A model generated the notes under the pieces. It had not been told where the DNA came from, ran no database searches, and worked only from the letters and a program-made list of their open reading frames with translations. Below are positions 18,662 to 27,224 of a stretch of DNA of 64,000 nt, piece after piece; positions within the stretch are counted from its first letter, which is position 1, and every line of letters starts with the position of its first letter. The DNA comes from Ruegeria sp. HKCCSA071 (GTDB lineage: Bacteria > Pseudomonadota > Alphaproteobacteria > Rhodobacterales > Rhodobacteraceae), in NCBI RefSeq assembly GCF_017872555.1, contig NZ_JAEDOX010000001.1, positions 992,001 through 1,056,000 of the forward strand, read 5' to 3'. The position numbers and the translations under genes were made by a program.

Positions 18662-19237
18662 TGCCTTGTGCACCATCTTCCAATAGATCTCCTCGACCTC
18701 GTCCAGTGACAGGCGACCACCCGAACGGTACCAGGTCATCACGCCGTTCAGCATTGCAATCACGGCAAGCGTCGCAATCTTCGTGTCCGAAATTGCGAAA
18801 TGTCCGGCCTGCTGCCCTGTATCAAGGATGCTTTCGAGTACGTTTTCGTACTGGCGCCGCAAGTCTTCAATTTCAGCAAAGTTTTCGGGCGAAAGGTTCC
18901 GCAACTCCATATAGGCGATGAAAACTTCGTCCGGTCGTTGCAGATGGAAGCGGATGTGAAAGCCGATGAACTGGCGCAAAGCGTCTTCGGCATCGTCGCA
19001 ACTGTCCAATGCATCAAGCGCCGCCAACAAGTCTTGCATGTGTTCGCGCATCAACCGGTGCAAAAGGCTCTGTTTGTCGGGCGTGTAATTATAAAGCGCG
19101 CCTGCCTGCACGCCGACTTCTTTTGCAATCTGCCGCATCGAGACAGCGGCATACCCGTAACGGGCAAACAGGTGCAGCGCGGCCTTGCGGATACGCGGGC
19201 CGGTTATATCGGAATGTGAGCCTTGAGTGCGTGCCAT
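18650..19237 (-). CDS. TetR/AcrR family transcriptional regulator
   Basis: The 195-residue protein has an N-terminal TetR helix-turn-helix (ALHLFARYGYAAVSMRQIAKEVGVQAGALYNY, about residues 17-50) and a C-terminal ligand domain of the type seen in acyl-CoA and fatty-acid-metabolism regulators. A perfect palindrome lies 10 bases upstream of its start codon (19248-19269), consistent with autorepression. The regulated genes are not evident: the divergent plus-strand neighbour is a small putative lipoprotein and then homoserine dehydrogenase. Confidence 0.88.
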   Translation of the reverse strand: MARTQGSHSDITGPRIRKAALHLFARYGYAAVSMRQIAKEVGVQAGALYNYTPDKQSLLHRLMREHMQDLLAALDALDSCDDAEDALRQFIGFHIRFHLQRPDEVFIAYMELRNLSPENFAEIEDLRRQYENVLESILDTGQQAGHFAISDTKIATLAVIAMLNGVMTWYRSGGRLSLDEVEEIYWKMVHKAVTV

Positions 19238-19247
19238 GGATCCACAG

Positions 19248-19269
19248 TATATGAACAGATGTTCATATA
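19248..19269. promoter_or_regulatory. Palindromic operator for the TetR regulator
   Basis: TATATGAAC (19248-19256) and GTTCATATA (19261-19269) form a perfect 9-bp inverted repeat around AGAT. It lies between the tetR start codon (19237) and the divergent lipoprotein gene (19340). Size, symmetry and position fit a TetR-family operator that also covers the tetR promoter. Binding itself is inferred. Confidence 0.65.
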
Positions 19270-19339
19270 GAACCCCGCTTGAACGATGTCGTCAAAACGT
19301 GCATCACGGTGAGGCAACAAAGACCGAAAAGCCTGCGAC

Positions 19340-19588
19340 ATGAAACTGCTGCCCGTTTTGCCACTTATTCTGTTTTGCGCCGCCTGTGCGGACATTCCCG
19401 AGCTGGAAGGCAGCGAACCGGCTGCAGTCAGATCCGCCCCCTACCCGCGCCTTGTTCCGTTGCAGGAATCCTTAGGGCCACCGGTGGATCCGATCCATCA
19501 GGCGGCAGCCGTCGAAGACGAACTGACACAACGCGGCAATACCTTGGCCCAAAAGGCACAGGCGTTGCAAAACGCGCAAACCAACTGA
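19340..19588 (+). CDS. Small putative lipoprotein
   Basis: The 82-residue protein has a short signal sequence (MKLLPVLPLILFCAAC) that ends in a lipobox-like CAAC, with the modified cysteine at residue 16. The -3 position is C rather than the usual L. The mature part is proline-rich, then predicted helical at the C-terminus (AAVEDELTQRGNTLAQKAQALQNA), possibly a short coiled coil. The family was not recognised. It precedes hom by 125 bases and may be separately transcribed from the TetR-controlled intergenic region. Confidence 0.65.
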   Translation: MKLLPVLPLILFCAACADIPELEGSEPAAVRSAPYPRLVPLQESLGPPVDPIHQAAAVEDELTQRGNTLAQKAQALQNAQTN

Positions 19589-19713
19589 CGCGTCATAAAT
19601 CAACTCCACTATCCCCGGTGACGGATTGCACCCTTGGCCTGAACCCGCTAAGGCAGCGCTGATTGGACAAGCATCCGATACCAGAAAAATTCGAGCGGAA
19701 AAGGACCCATGAC

Positions 19714-21000
19714 ATGACACAGGCACTGCGGCTGGGAATTGCGGGCTTGGGAACGGTCGGCGTGGGTGTCGTCAAGATCGTCCGCCGCCATGCAGAGCTG
19801 TTGCAGACCCGTACAGGCCGTTCGATTGAAATCGTGGCAGTATCCGCGCGCGACCCGAACAAAGACCGTGGCGTGAACCTGTCGGATTATGCCTGGGAAA
19901 CTGATCCGGTTGCACTGGCAAAACGCGACGACATAGACGTTTATGTCGAATTGATGGGTGGGGAGAACGGCCCTGCCAAAGCCTCGGTCGAAGCAGCATT
20001 GGCCAGCGGCAAGGATGTGGTCACGGCCAACAAGGCGTTGCTGGCCATCCACGGGCAGGAACTGGCCGAAAAGGCCGAGGCCGCCGGTCGAGTGATCCGG
20101 TTTGAGGCCGCTGTCGCTGGTGGTATCCCTGTGATCAAGTCCCTGACCGAAGGTTTGGCGGGCAACGAGATCACCCGCGTGATGGGTGTTATGAACGGGA
20201 CGTGCAACTACATCCTGACCCGGATGCAGTCGCAGCGTCAGGGCTACAACGCGCTTTTCGATGAATGCGCCGAATTGGGATACCTTGAGGCCGACCCCAA
20301 TCTGGATGTCGGAGGTATCGACGCTGCGCACAAGCTGGCTCTGCTATCCTCGATTGCGTTTGGGACCAAGCCAAATTTCGACGGGATCGAGATTGAGGGT
20401 ATCCAGCAGATCAGCCTGGACGACATCGATCAGGCCGAAGACATGGGCTTTCGCATCAAATTGCTGGGCGTGGCGCAGCGCACCGCGCGCGGGCTGGAGC
20501 AACGCATGCAGCCTTGCCTGGTACCCAGCGACTCGCCACTGGGCCAGCTGGAAGGCGGCACCAATATGGTCGTGATCGAAGGCGACGCGGTTGAGCAGGT
20601 TGTTCTGCGCGGCCCCGGCGCGGGTGAAGGCCCGACAGCCAGCGCTGTGATGGGCGATGTCTGCGATCTGGCGCGCGGATTGCAAATCCCGACCTTTGGC
20701 CGCCCAGCCACCACGCTTGAAACCGCAGTTCCCGCCGTCACCGGCAGACCTGCGCCGTATTATCTGCGGCTGGGCCTGCTGGATAAACCTGGTGCATTGG
20801 CCAAGGTTGCGGCCATTCTGGGCAATGCCGGGGTGTCAATCGACCGGATGCGCCAATACGCTCATGCCGAAAGCACAGCCCCTGTGCTGATCGTCACCCA
20901 TAAAACCACCCGAACGGCGCTGGACGTCGCGTTGGAGGGTTTCCGCGAAACCGATGTGGTGGCAGGCGACCCAGTTGCATTGCGGATTGAAGCGGTTTGA
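19714..21000 (+). CDS. hom: Homoserine dehydrogenase
   Basis: The enzyme reduces aspartate semialdehyde to homoserine on the route to threonine and methionine. The 428-residue protein has the NAD(P)-binding GIAGLGTVGVGVVK at the N-terminus. The catalytic block DPNLDVGGIDAAHKLALL (about 195-215) follows, and a C-terminal ACT domain (YLRLGLLDKPGALAKVAAILGNAGVSIDRM) suggests feedback control by an amino acid. The ATG at 19714 was chosen because upstream in-frame codons precede the conserved start. glpX follows 69 bases downstream on the same strand. Confidence 0.96.
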   Translation: MTQALRLGIAGLGTVGVGVVKIVRRHAELLQTRTGRSIEIVAVSARDPNKDRGVNLSDYAWETDPVALAKRDDIDVYVELMGGENGPAKASVEAALASGKDVVTANKALLAIHGQELAEKAEAAGRVIRFEAAVAGGIPVIKSLTEGLAGNEITRVMGVMNGTCNYILTRMQSQRQGYNALFDECAELGYLEADPNLDVGGIDAAHKLALLSSIAFGTKPNFDGIEIEGIQQISLDDIDQAEDMGFRIKLLGVAQRTARGLEQRMQPCLVPSDSPLGQLEGGTNMVVIEGDAVEQVVLRGPGAGEGPTASAVMGDVCDLARGLQIPTFGRPATTLETAVPAVTGRPAPYYLRLGLLDKPGALAKVAAILGNAGVSIDRMRQYAHAESTAPVLIVTHKTTRTALDVALEGFRETDVVAGDPVALRIEAV

Positions 21001-21069
21001 CCTTGCGGCCTGCATGAAACGCAAGCTATGCCGGAAGACACGGCTATACTGACCAGAGGATACAGAAAC

Positions 21070-22053
21070 ATGAGTGCTGCCAAGACCGATTTCAATGACC
21101 GCCTGCTGTCTCTGGGGCTGGCCAGGGTGGCGGAACAGGCTGCGCTGGCCTCGGCTTCGCTGGTGGGTCGGGGCGATGAGAAAGCCGCGGATCAGGCCGC
21201 TGTGAATGCGATGCGCGAACAGCTGAACCTGCTGGATATCGCAGGTGTCGTTGTCATCGGTGAAGGCGAGCGTGACGAGGCGCCGATGCTGTATATCGGC
21301 GAAGAGGTTGGCACCGGCAATGGCCCCGGTGTGGATATTGCTCTGGATCCGCTGGAAGGCACCACGCTAACTGCCAAGGACATGCCAAACGCACTGACCG
21401 TCATCGCCATGGGCCCGCGCGGCTCGATGCTGCACGCGCCGGATGTGTATATGGACAAACTGGCGGTTGGCCCGGGGCTGCCGGAAGGTGTCGTCAATCT
21501 GGACATGTCGCCACGCGAGCGTGTCGAAGCACTGGCCACGGCCAAGGGATGTAAAGCCGCCGACATCACCGTCTGCATTCTGGAACGTCCGCGCCACGAA
21601 GCGATGATTGCCGAAGTGCGCGAAACCGGTGCTGCGATCCGTCTGATCACTGATGGTGACGTGGCGGGTGTCATGCATTGCGCTGAAAGCGAAGTGACCG
21701 GCATCGACATGTATATGGGCCAGGGTGGCGCGCCCGAGGGTGTGCTGGCCGCCGCTGCGCTGAAATGTATGGGCGGGCAGATCTTTGGCCGCCTGTTGTT
21801 CCGTAACGATGACGAACGTGGCCGGGCCGCCAAGGCAGGCATCACCGATCTGGACCGAGTTTATGCACGTGATGAGATGGTGACGGCAGATGTGATCTTT
21901 GCCGCCACCGGCGTGACCGGTGGCTCGTTGTTGCCGCGGATCAAGCGCGAGCCCGGCTGGGTGGAAACCACGACGCTGCTGATGCGGTCCAAGACCGGGT
22001 CGGTGCGCCGCATGTCCTACCGCACGCCGACATGGCCGCATGACAATACATAA
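21070..22053 (+). CDS. glpX: Class II fructose-1,6-bisphosphatase
   Basis: GlpX hydrolyses fructose 1,6-bisphosphate in gluconeogenesis and, in some relatives, also sedoheptulose bisphosphate. The 327-residue protein carries the metal-binding motifs GEGERDEAPMLYIGEEVG and IALDPLEGTTLTAKDMPNALTV. The ATG at 21070 has GAGGA 8 bases upstream (ACCAGAGGATACAGAAACATG). The frame is open 14 codons further, but without family support. It follows hom, a common roseobacter order, and precedes recJ. Confidence 0.95.
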   Translation: MSAAKTDFNDRLLSLGLARVAEQAALASASLVGRGDEKAADQAAVNAMREQLNLLDIAGVVVIGEGERDEAPMLYIGEEVGTGNGPGVDIALDPLEGTTLTAKDMPNALTVIAMGPRGSMLHAPDVYMDKLAVGPGLPEGVVNLDMSPRERVEALATAKGCKAADITVCILERPRHEAMIAEVRETGAAIRLITDGDVAGVMHCAESEVTGIDMYMGQGGAPEGVLAAAALKCMGGQIFGRLLFRNDDERGRAAKAGITDLDRVYARDEMVTADVIFAATGVTGGSLLPRIKREPGWVETTTLLMRSKTGSVRRMSYRTPTWPHDNT

Positions 22054-22100
22054 CGGCTTGCGCCGTTGCCTTCGGCGAGAGTATTTTTGAAAAGGTGAAG
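22052..22100 (+). other. Post-glpX stem-loop and CGAGAGTATTTTTGAAAA element
   Basis: AACGGC (22052-22057) pairs with GCCGTT (22062-22067) around TTGC and overlaps the glpX stop codon. A small GCCTTCGGC hairpin and then CGAGAGTATTTTTGAAAAG follow. The T run after the second hairpin could make a weak intrinsic terminator for glpX. From general familiarity, similar GGCGRGAGTATTT strings occur often after genes in Rhodobacteraceae. No second copy was noticed in this window. Confidence 0.4.
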
Positions 22101-22146
22101 AGGCCGGGTCCGCAAGGGTCCGGCCTTGGCGCATAAGAGGCGAGCA

Positions 22147-23889
22147 ATGAGTTTTCTTGGAGTCGAGCAATCACTGACGGGACGGCTTTGGGTTGGACCC
22201 AGCCCCGAGATTGAGCGGGCGGCCGAGATGATGGCGCAGCAAACCGACCTGCCCCGTGCCGTTTGCCAGGTTCTGGCCCGGCGCGGCGTGCCGGTATCTG
22301 AGGCACCCGGCTTTCTTGACCCAAAACTGAAGGAATTGCTGCCTGATCCGCGGGCCATCAAGGATATGGAAATTGCCGCCACGCGCTTTCTAGATGCCGT
22401 CCGCAATCATCAGAAAATTGCGGTGTTTGCGGATTACGATGTCGACGGCGGCAGTTCTGCCGCATTGCTTCTGGTCTGGCTGCGGCAGATGGGCATGCAG
22501 GCGACGCTTTATGTACCGGACCGGATCGACGAAGGGTATGGCCCCAACGTTCCCGCGATGCAGGAGCTTGCGGCTACGCATGACCTGATCATCTGCGTTG
22601 ATTGCGGCACGCTCAGCCATGACCCGATTGCGGCGGCTAGGGGTGCGGATGTGATCGTTCTGGACCACCATCTTGGGGGCGAGACACTGCCCGATTGCGT
22701 CGCTGTGGTAAATCCAAACCGACAGGATGAAAGCGGCGATCTGGGTTATCTTTGCGCGGCAGGCGTGGTGTTTCTGATGCTGGTCGAGGCCGGTCGTCAG
22801 TTGCGCGACGCAGGCGCAAGGGGGCCGGACCTGATGGCCCTTCTGGATCTGGTGGCCCTGGCGACCGTTGCCGATGTGGCACCGCTGATCGAAGCCAACC
22901 GCGCGCTGGTGCGGCAAGGGTTGAAGGTGATGGCACAGCGGCAGCGCCCCGGCCTTGTCGCGCTCTCTGATATCTCGCGCATGGATACCGCGCCGAACAG
23001 TTATCACCTGGGGTTTCTGCTTGGGCCCCGCGTGAATGCCGGTGGGCGGATCGGTCAGGCCGATTTGGGCGCACGCCTGCTGAGCACTGATTCCCAGCAA
23101 GAGGCGCAGGCGTTGTCCGAACGTCTGGATGCCTTGAACACTGAGCGCCGCGACATTGAAAACGCGGTGCGTGCCGCCGCGCTGAAGCAAGCCGAGGCGC
23201 GTGGCTTGGACGCCCCTTTGGTCTGGGCGGCAGGCGAAGGCTGGCACCCCGGTGTCGTTGGTATCGTGGCCTCTCGGCTGAAGGAGACGGCCAATCGACC
23301 CGCAATTGTGATCGGCTTTGACGGGGATGAAGGCAAGGGTTCGGGCCGCTCGGTTTCCGGCGTCGATCTTGGGGCTTCGATCCAGCGTCTGGCGGCCGAA
23401 GGGTTGCTGGTCAAAGGAGGCGGCCACAAGATGGCCGCGGGTTTGACCGTCATGCGCGATCAGCTGGAACCCGCAATGGAGCGCCTGAGCGAGCTGCTGG
23501 CCAGACAAGGGGCGGACCAGGGTGGACCTGCGGATTTGAAACTGGATGGCGCATTGATGCCCGGTGCAGCAACCGTGGATCTGATCGAGCTGATCGAACA
23601 GGCCGGACCGTTTGGTGCCGGAGCCCCTGCCCCGCGCTATGCGTTGCCTGACCTGCAGGTTCGCTTTGCAAAACGGGTCGGTGAATCGCATCTGAAACTG
23701 TCGCTGACCGATGGAATGGGCGGCGCGCTGGATGCGATTGCCTTTGGTGCTTTTGATGGGCCGATGGGCGAAAAACTGTCAAACCACGGCGGTGCGCGCT
23801 TTCATTTTGCGGGTCGGTTAGAGGTCAACACCTGGGGCGGGCGCCAATCTGTGCAGCTCAGGCTGGAGGACGCAGCAGAAGCCCGTTAA
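22147..23889 (+). CDS. recJ: Single-stranded-DNA-specific exonuclease RecJ
   Basis: RecJ degrades single-stranded DNA 5' to 3' in recombination and repair. The 580-residue protein has the DHH-family motifs: DYDVDGGSSAA (about 98-108), CVDCGT, LDHHLGG (about 176), and the DHHA1 region with GGRIGQADLGARLL. The C-terminal part has the glycine-rich KGGGHKMAAGLT and an OB-like segment. The ATG at 22147 (MSFLGVEQS) was preferred over one 7 codons upstream. Confidence 0.95.
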   Translation: MSFLGVEQSLTGRLWVGPSPEIERAAEMMAQQTDLPRAVCQVLARRGVPVSEAPGFLDPKLKELLPDPRAIKDMEIAATRFLDAVRNHQKIAVFADYDVDGGSSAALLLVWLRQMGMQATLYVPDRIDEGYGPNVPAMQELAATHDLIICVDCGTLSHDPIAAARGADVIVLDHHLGGETLPDCVAVVNPNRQDESGDLGYLCAAGVVFLMLVEAGRQLRDAGARGPDLMALLDLVALATVADVAPLIEANRALVRQGLKVMAQRQRPGLVALSDISRMDTAPNSYHLGFLLGPRVNAGGRIGQADLGARLLSTDSQQEAQALSERLDALNTERRDIENAVRAAALKQAEARGLDAPLVWAAGEGWHPGVVGIVASRLKETANRPAIVIGFDGDEGKGSGRSVSGVDLGASIQRLAAEGLLVKGGGHKMAAGLTVMRDQLEPAMERLSELLARQGADQGGPADLKLDGALMPGAATVDLIELIEQAGPFGAGAPAPRYALPDLQVRFAKRVGESHLKLSLTDGMGGALDAIAFGAFDGPMGEKLSNHGGARFHFAGRLEVNTWGGRQSVQLRLEDAAEAR

Positions 23890-23987
23890 CACGCGGCTTT
23901 GGTGCGCTAAAAAACTTTCCCATCCCTGCGTTTTTACGCTTGCGGGGGTCACGGTGAAACCGTAAAAGGCCCTCCACAAGCCAGCGT

Positions 23988-24062
23988 GGCCCGTTCGTCT
24001 ATCGGTTAGGACGCCAGGTTTTCAACCTGGAAAGAGGGGTTCGATTCCCCTACGGGCTGCCA
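23988..24062 (+). tRNA. tRNA-Glu(UUC), copy 1
   Basis: A complete 75-nt cloverleaf: acceptor GGCCCGT pairs with ACGGGCT (first pair G-U). The anticodon arm CCAGGTTTTCAACCTGG carries the anticodon TTC, the T arm is GAGGGGTTCGATTCCCCT, and CCA is encoded. It is identical to the second copy 26 bases downstream. Confidence 0.97.
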
Positions 24063-24088
24063 TTTGCGCTTGTGACCTGATACCAAGT

Positions 24089-24163
24089 GGCCCGTTCGTC
24101 TATCGGTTAGGACGCCAGGTTTTCAACCTGGAAAGAGGGGTTCGATTCCCCTACGGGCTGCCA
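24089..24163 (+). tRNA. tRNA-Glu(UUC), copy 2
   Basis: An exact repeat of the upstream tRNA-Glu including the encoded CCA, separated from it by 26 bases. The repeat includes only two extra 5' bases (GT), so the duplicated unit is essentially the mature tRNA. The two are probably transcribed together. Confidence 0.97.
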
Positions 24164-24228
24164 CTTTTCCTTAGCTTCTTCCATCCCAAAGCCGTACGAC
24201 CATCCGGGCTGCACCTGAAAACAGCTAC

Positions 24229-25035
24229 CTAGCTGTCATCAGCGATCTGAATTTCGATGCCCCAACGGTCAAGGAATCTGGCCACCCCACCCTTTGGCAC
24301 AGCGTCCGTGACCAGCGAATGCACCAGCCGAGGATCCGGCCCCACATACGGTGCCCTTTCACCAAACTTGGAATGCGCTGCGGCCATAACAACCTGGTCC
24401 GCGCACCTGACCACCACCGATGCAAGATCCGCTTCGACCGCGCTGTGGTAAAGAAACCCTTTGCTGTCTGAAATCGCGTCCGTGCTCAGGATCACGATGT
24501 CAAAGGCATAGCGTTGCAGCTGCTTGTGGGTGACATGACCAAACGTCCCCCTTTCATCGATCTGCAACTCGCCCCCCAAAAGGTGCACCCGGTTTCCGTT
24601 GACCCCGGCCAATGTCTGCACGACACCGATGGAGTTGCTGACAACCGTGAGGTTGCTGACCTGGCGCAACTCTTCGGCGACGAAGGCGGTCGTCGATCCT
24701 ACATCTAGGAAAACGGTCATCTGATCCCGGACCAGTTTCGCAGTATGCCCGGCGATTAATCGCTTTTCATCCGCGTCCTGCGAGATCCTGTGAAAGAAGT
24801 TGGGGGCACCCTGCGCTCCGGCAAGATAAGCACCGCCATGAACACGCTCGACTGTGCCTGCCTTTGACAAGGCTTTGATCGTTCGCCGCACCGTCTCTTC
24901 GGACACGCCGAGCATATTTGCCAGATCCGAATTCCGAGCCGTTCCTCCCAGACGTCTGAGGGCATCAAGCAACTCCAGCTCGCGATGGGTGTTGACGGTA
25001 TTCTTCTTCACGACCTGGCTCCGGAAATTTTCCAT
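24229..25035 (-). CDS. glpR: DeoR/GlpR family regulator of glycerol uptake
   Basis: The 268-residue protein has a DeoR-type winged HTH (LLDALRRLGGTARNSDLANMLGVSEETVRRTIKAL, about residues 23-60) and a C-terminal sugar-phosphate sensor domain (FLDVGSTTAFVAEEL ... LLGGELQIDERGTFG). GlpR-type repressors respond to glycerol 3-phosphate. It is divergent from a glycerol-type ABC transporter. The shared region holds AATTTCGATAACGAAATT, whose core equals the E. coli GlpR operator core. Hence the specific call; function is inferred from family, context and site. Confidence 0.85.
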   Translation of the reverse strand: MENFRSQVVKKNTVNTHRELELLDALRRLGGTARNSDLANMLGVSEETVRRTIKALSKAGTVERVHGGAYLAGAQGAPNFFHRISQDADEKRLIAGHTAKLVRDQMTVFLDVGSTTAFVAEELRQVSNLTVVSNSIGVVQTLAGVNGNRVHLLGGELQIDERGTFGHVTHKQLQRYAFDIVILSTDAISDSKGFLYHSAVEADLASVVVRCADQVVMAAAHSKFGERAPYVGPDPRLVHSLVTDAVPKGGVARFLDRWGIEIQIADDS

Positions 25036-25474
25036 ATATGGACACGGATTACCGTGTACGGCAAGGCCGTGCTACATCCGCATTGCCACATCCGGATTTT
25101 TGACGGAACCGTTTGGTAGCAAGTAAGTACTGAGTTTCAACACCAATCATCTGGGATGCTGGTTCGCCTAAGTTCTCACTCAGTGCCTGTGCCTCACGCA
25201 ACGCGAGTGCAATTCAACGTGCCTGGTGTCATCTCTCGCTCGCAATGGGTCTCAGTGGATTTCCCTATTTTCCACGCGGGGAAATTTATAAATTTCGATA
25301 ACGAAATTAGATATTTACAATAATCTCCAGCGTTGAAAACAAATTCAATTCACGCGACTCCAGAATGCCTGAACGTCAATTACTAAAAATTTAGTTTGAC
25401 ACGTACGCAAAAAATCGCTGATGCTGTTCTGCATCCGGTTCCCGCCGGAGAACCATAATTTTGGGAGGAGACAG
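25036..25474. other. Intergenic region between glpR and glpV (439 bases)
   Basis: This A+T-rich region holds the divergent promoters of glpR and the transporter operon. It contains a perfect 16-bp palindrome GAAATTTATAAATTTC (25281-25296). The GlpR-like operator (25291-25308) overlaps it. A TTGACA hexamer (25396-25401) could serve as a -35 element, although the -10 seventeen bases later is poor. A strong ribosome binding site GGGAGGAG (25463-25470) lies before glpV. No reading frame with coding character was seen. Confidence 0.5.
25291..25308. promoter_or_regulatory. GlpR-type operator
   Basis: AATTTCGATAACGAAATT is a perfect 7-bp inverted repeat around ATAA. The inner TTCGATAACGAA is identical to the core of the known E. 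coli GlpR consensus (ATGTTCGATAACGAACAT). It lies 166 bases upstream of glpV and 255 bases from the glpR start. It overlaps a further A/T palindrome at 25281-25296. Confidence 0.75.
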
Positions 25475-27214
25475 ATGCGGAGACATCTACTTTCCGCAGT
25501 GGCGGCGGCTGCCGTCATTGCGGGGCACGGGTCCGCTTGGGCCGACGAAGCCGCAGCACAACGTTGGATCGACGACGAATTCCAGCCGTCGACCTTGTCG
25601 AAAGACGAACAAATGGCCGAGATGCAATGGTTTATCCAAGCTGCACAGCCCTACGCTGGCATGGAAATCAACGTCCTGTCCGAAGGCATTCCGACGCATT
25701 CTTACGAGTCGGAGGTTCTGACAAAGGCGTTTGAAGAAATCACCGGCATCAAGGTCAATCACCAGATCCTTGGCGAAGGCGAAGTGGTCCAGGCTGTTCA
25801 GACCCAGATGCAGACAGGTCGGAACCTGTATGACGGCTATGTCAACGACAGTGACCTGATTGGTACCCACTCGCGTCTGCAACTGGCCTATCCGCTGACC
25901 GACATGATGGGCGGTGACTGGGCGGCGACAACCTCGCCGACAATCGATCTGGATGACTTCATGGGCATTCAGTTCACCACCGGGCCGGACGGCAAGCTGT
26001 ATCAGTTGCCCGACCAGCAGTTTGCGAACCTCTACTGGTTCCGCAAGGACTGGTTCGATGACGAAGCCAACAAGGCCGCGTTCAAAGAGAAATACGGCTA
26101 TGATCTGGGCGTTCCGGTAAACTGGTCGGCCTATGAAGACATCGCCGAGTTCTTCACCAATGACGTGAAAGAAGTCGACGGCGTGGCAATCTACGGCCAC
26201 ATGGATTACGGCAAGCGCGCGCCCGACCTTGGTTGGCGCATGACCGACGCCTGGCTTTCGATGGCCGGTGCCGGTGACAAGGGCGAGCCGAACGGTATTC
26301 CGGTTGACGAATGGGGCATCCGCATGGAAGCGGGCACCTGTAACCCAGTCGGCGCCTCAGTGTCGCGCGGCGGTGCTGCAAATGGTCCGGCTGCGGTCTA
26401 TGCGATCCGCAAATGGGACGAATGGCTGCGGGCCTATGCGCCTCCGGGTGCGGCGTCTTACGACTTCTACCAGTCGCTGCCGGCACTTAGCCAAGGCAAC
26501 GTGGCCCAGCAGATTTTCTGGTACACCGCCTTTACCGCCGACATGGTGAAGCCGAAGTCCGAAGGCAACAACACCGTGGATGACGAAGGAACGCCGCTGT
26601 GGCGGATGGCGCCCAGCCCGCACGGCCCCTACTGGGAAGAAGGCCAGAAGGTTGGCTATCAGGACGTGGGTTCCTGGACGTTCCTGAAATCGACCCCCTC
26701 GGATCGTGCGCAGGCAGCCTGGCTCTATGCTCAGTTCGTGACCTCGAAGACTGTCGATGTGAAGAAGTCCCATGTGGGTCTGACCTTCATCCGCGACAGC
26801 TCGGTCAACCACGAGTCGTTCACCGAACGCGCGCCCAAGCTGGGTGGTCTGGTCGAGTTCTACCGCTCGCCTGACCGTGTGGCATGGTCGCCGACCGGCA
26901 TCAACGTGCCGGACTATCCGAAGCTGGCCCAGATCTGGTGGCAGCAGATCGGTGACGTGAACTCGGGTGCCTTTACACCGCAAGAGGCGATGGATCGTCT
27001 GGCCGAAGAGATGGACATCACCATGGCACGTATGCAGGCCGCGGATGAAAGCGCCGGTGTCTACGGCGGCTGCGGTCCACGCCTGAACGAGCCGCAGGAC
27101 CCATCTTTCTGGCTGGAAAAAGCGGGTTCGCCCAAGGCCAAGCTGGAGAACGAAAAGCCGCAGGGCCAGACCGTCAACTATGACGAACTGGTTAAGCGCT
27201 GGCAATCCCAGTAA
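25475..27214 (+). CDS. glpV: Glycerol ABC transporter substrate-binding protein
   Basis: The 579-residue periplasmic protein has a signal peptide (MRRHLLSAVAAAAVIAGHGSAWADE) and an extracellular solute-binding domain of the family 1 type, of the large form (about 560 residues) found in glycerol transporters of rhizobia (GlpV). The start at 25475 has GGGAGGAG 4 bases upstream. The gene is first in an operon with two ATPases, two permeases and a small membrane protein. It is followed by a perfect hairpin that may favour its expression over the membrane parts. No glpK or glpD is present in the window, so metabolism of the imported glycerol must be encoded elsewhere. Confidence 0.88.
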   Translation: MRRHLLSAVAAAAVIAGHGSAWADEAAAQRWIDDEFQPSTLSKDEQMAEMQWFIQAAQPYAGMEINVLSEGIPTHSYESEVLTKAFEEITGIKVNHQILGEGEVVQAVQTQMQTGRNLYDGYVNDSDLIGTHSRLQLAYPLTDMMGGDWAATTSPTIDLDDFMGIQFTTGPDGKLYQLPDQQFANLYWFRKDWFDDEANKAAFKEKYGYDLGVPVNWSAYEDIAEFFTNDVKEVDGVAIYGHMDYGKRAPDLGWRMTDAWLSMAGAGDKGEPNGIPVDEWGIRMEAGTCNPVGASVSRGGAANGPAAVYAIRKWDEWLRAYAPPGAASYDFYQSLPALSQGNVAQQIFWYTAFTADMVKPKSEGNNTVDDEGTPLWRMAPSPHGPYWEEGQKVGYQDVGSWTFLKSTPSDRAQAAWLYAQFVTSKTVDVKKSHVGLTFIRDSSVNHESFTERAPKLGGLVEFYRSPDRVAWSPTGINVPDYPKLAQIWWQQIGDVNSGAFTPQEAMDRLAEEMDITMARMQAADESAGVYGGCGPRLNEPQDPSFWLEKAGSPKAKLENEKPQGQTVNYDELVKRWQSQ

Positions 27215-27224
27215 AAGCAACATC

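Noticed and set aside
22390..23691. 433-codon minus-strand frame inside recJ
   Set aside because: recJ motifs are complete on the plus strand; the antisense frame is a shadow.
23988..24163. tRNA-Glu tandem as the attachment site of an integrated element
   Set aside because: No integrase, phage genes or partial tRNA repeat follows; ordinary chromosomal genes lie on both sides.
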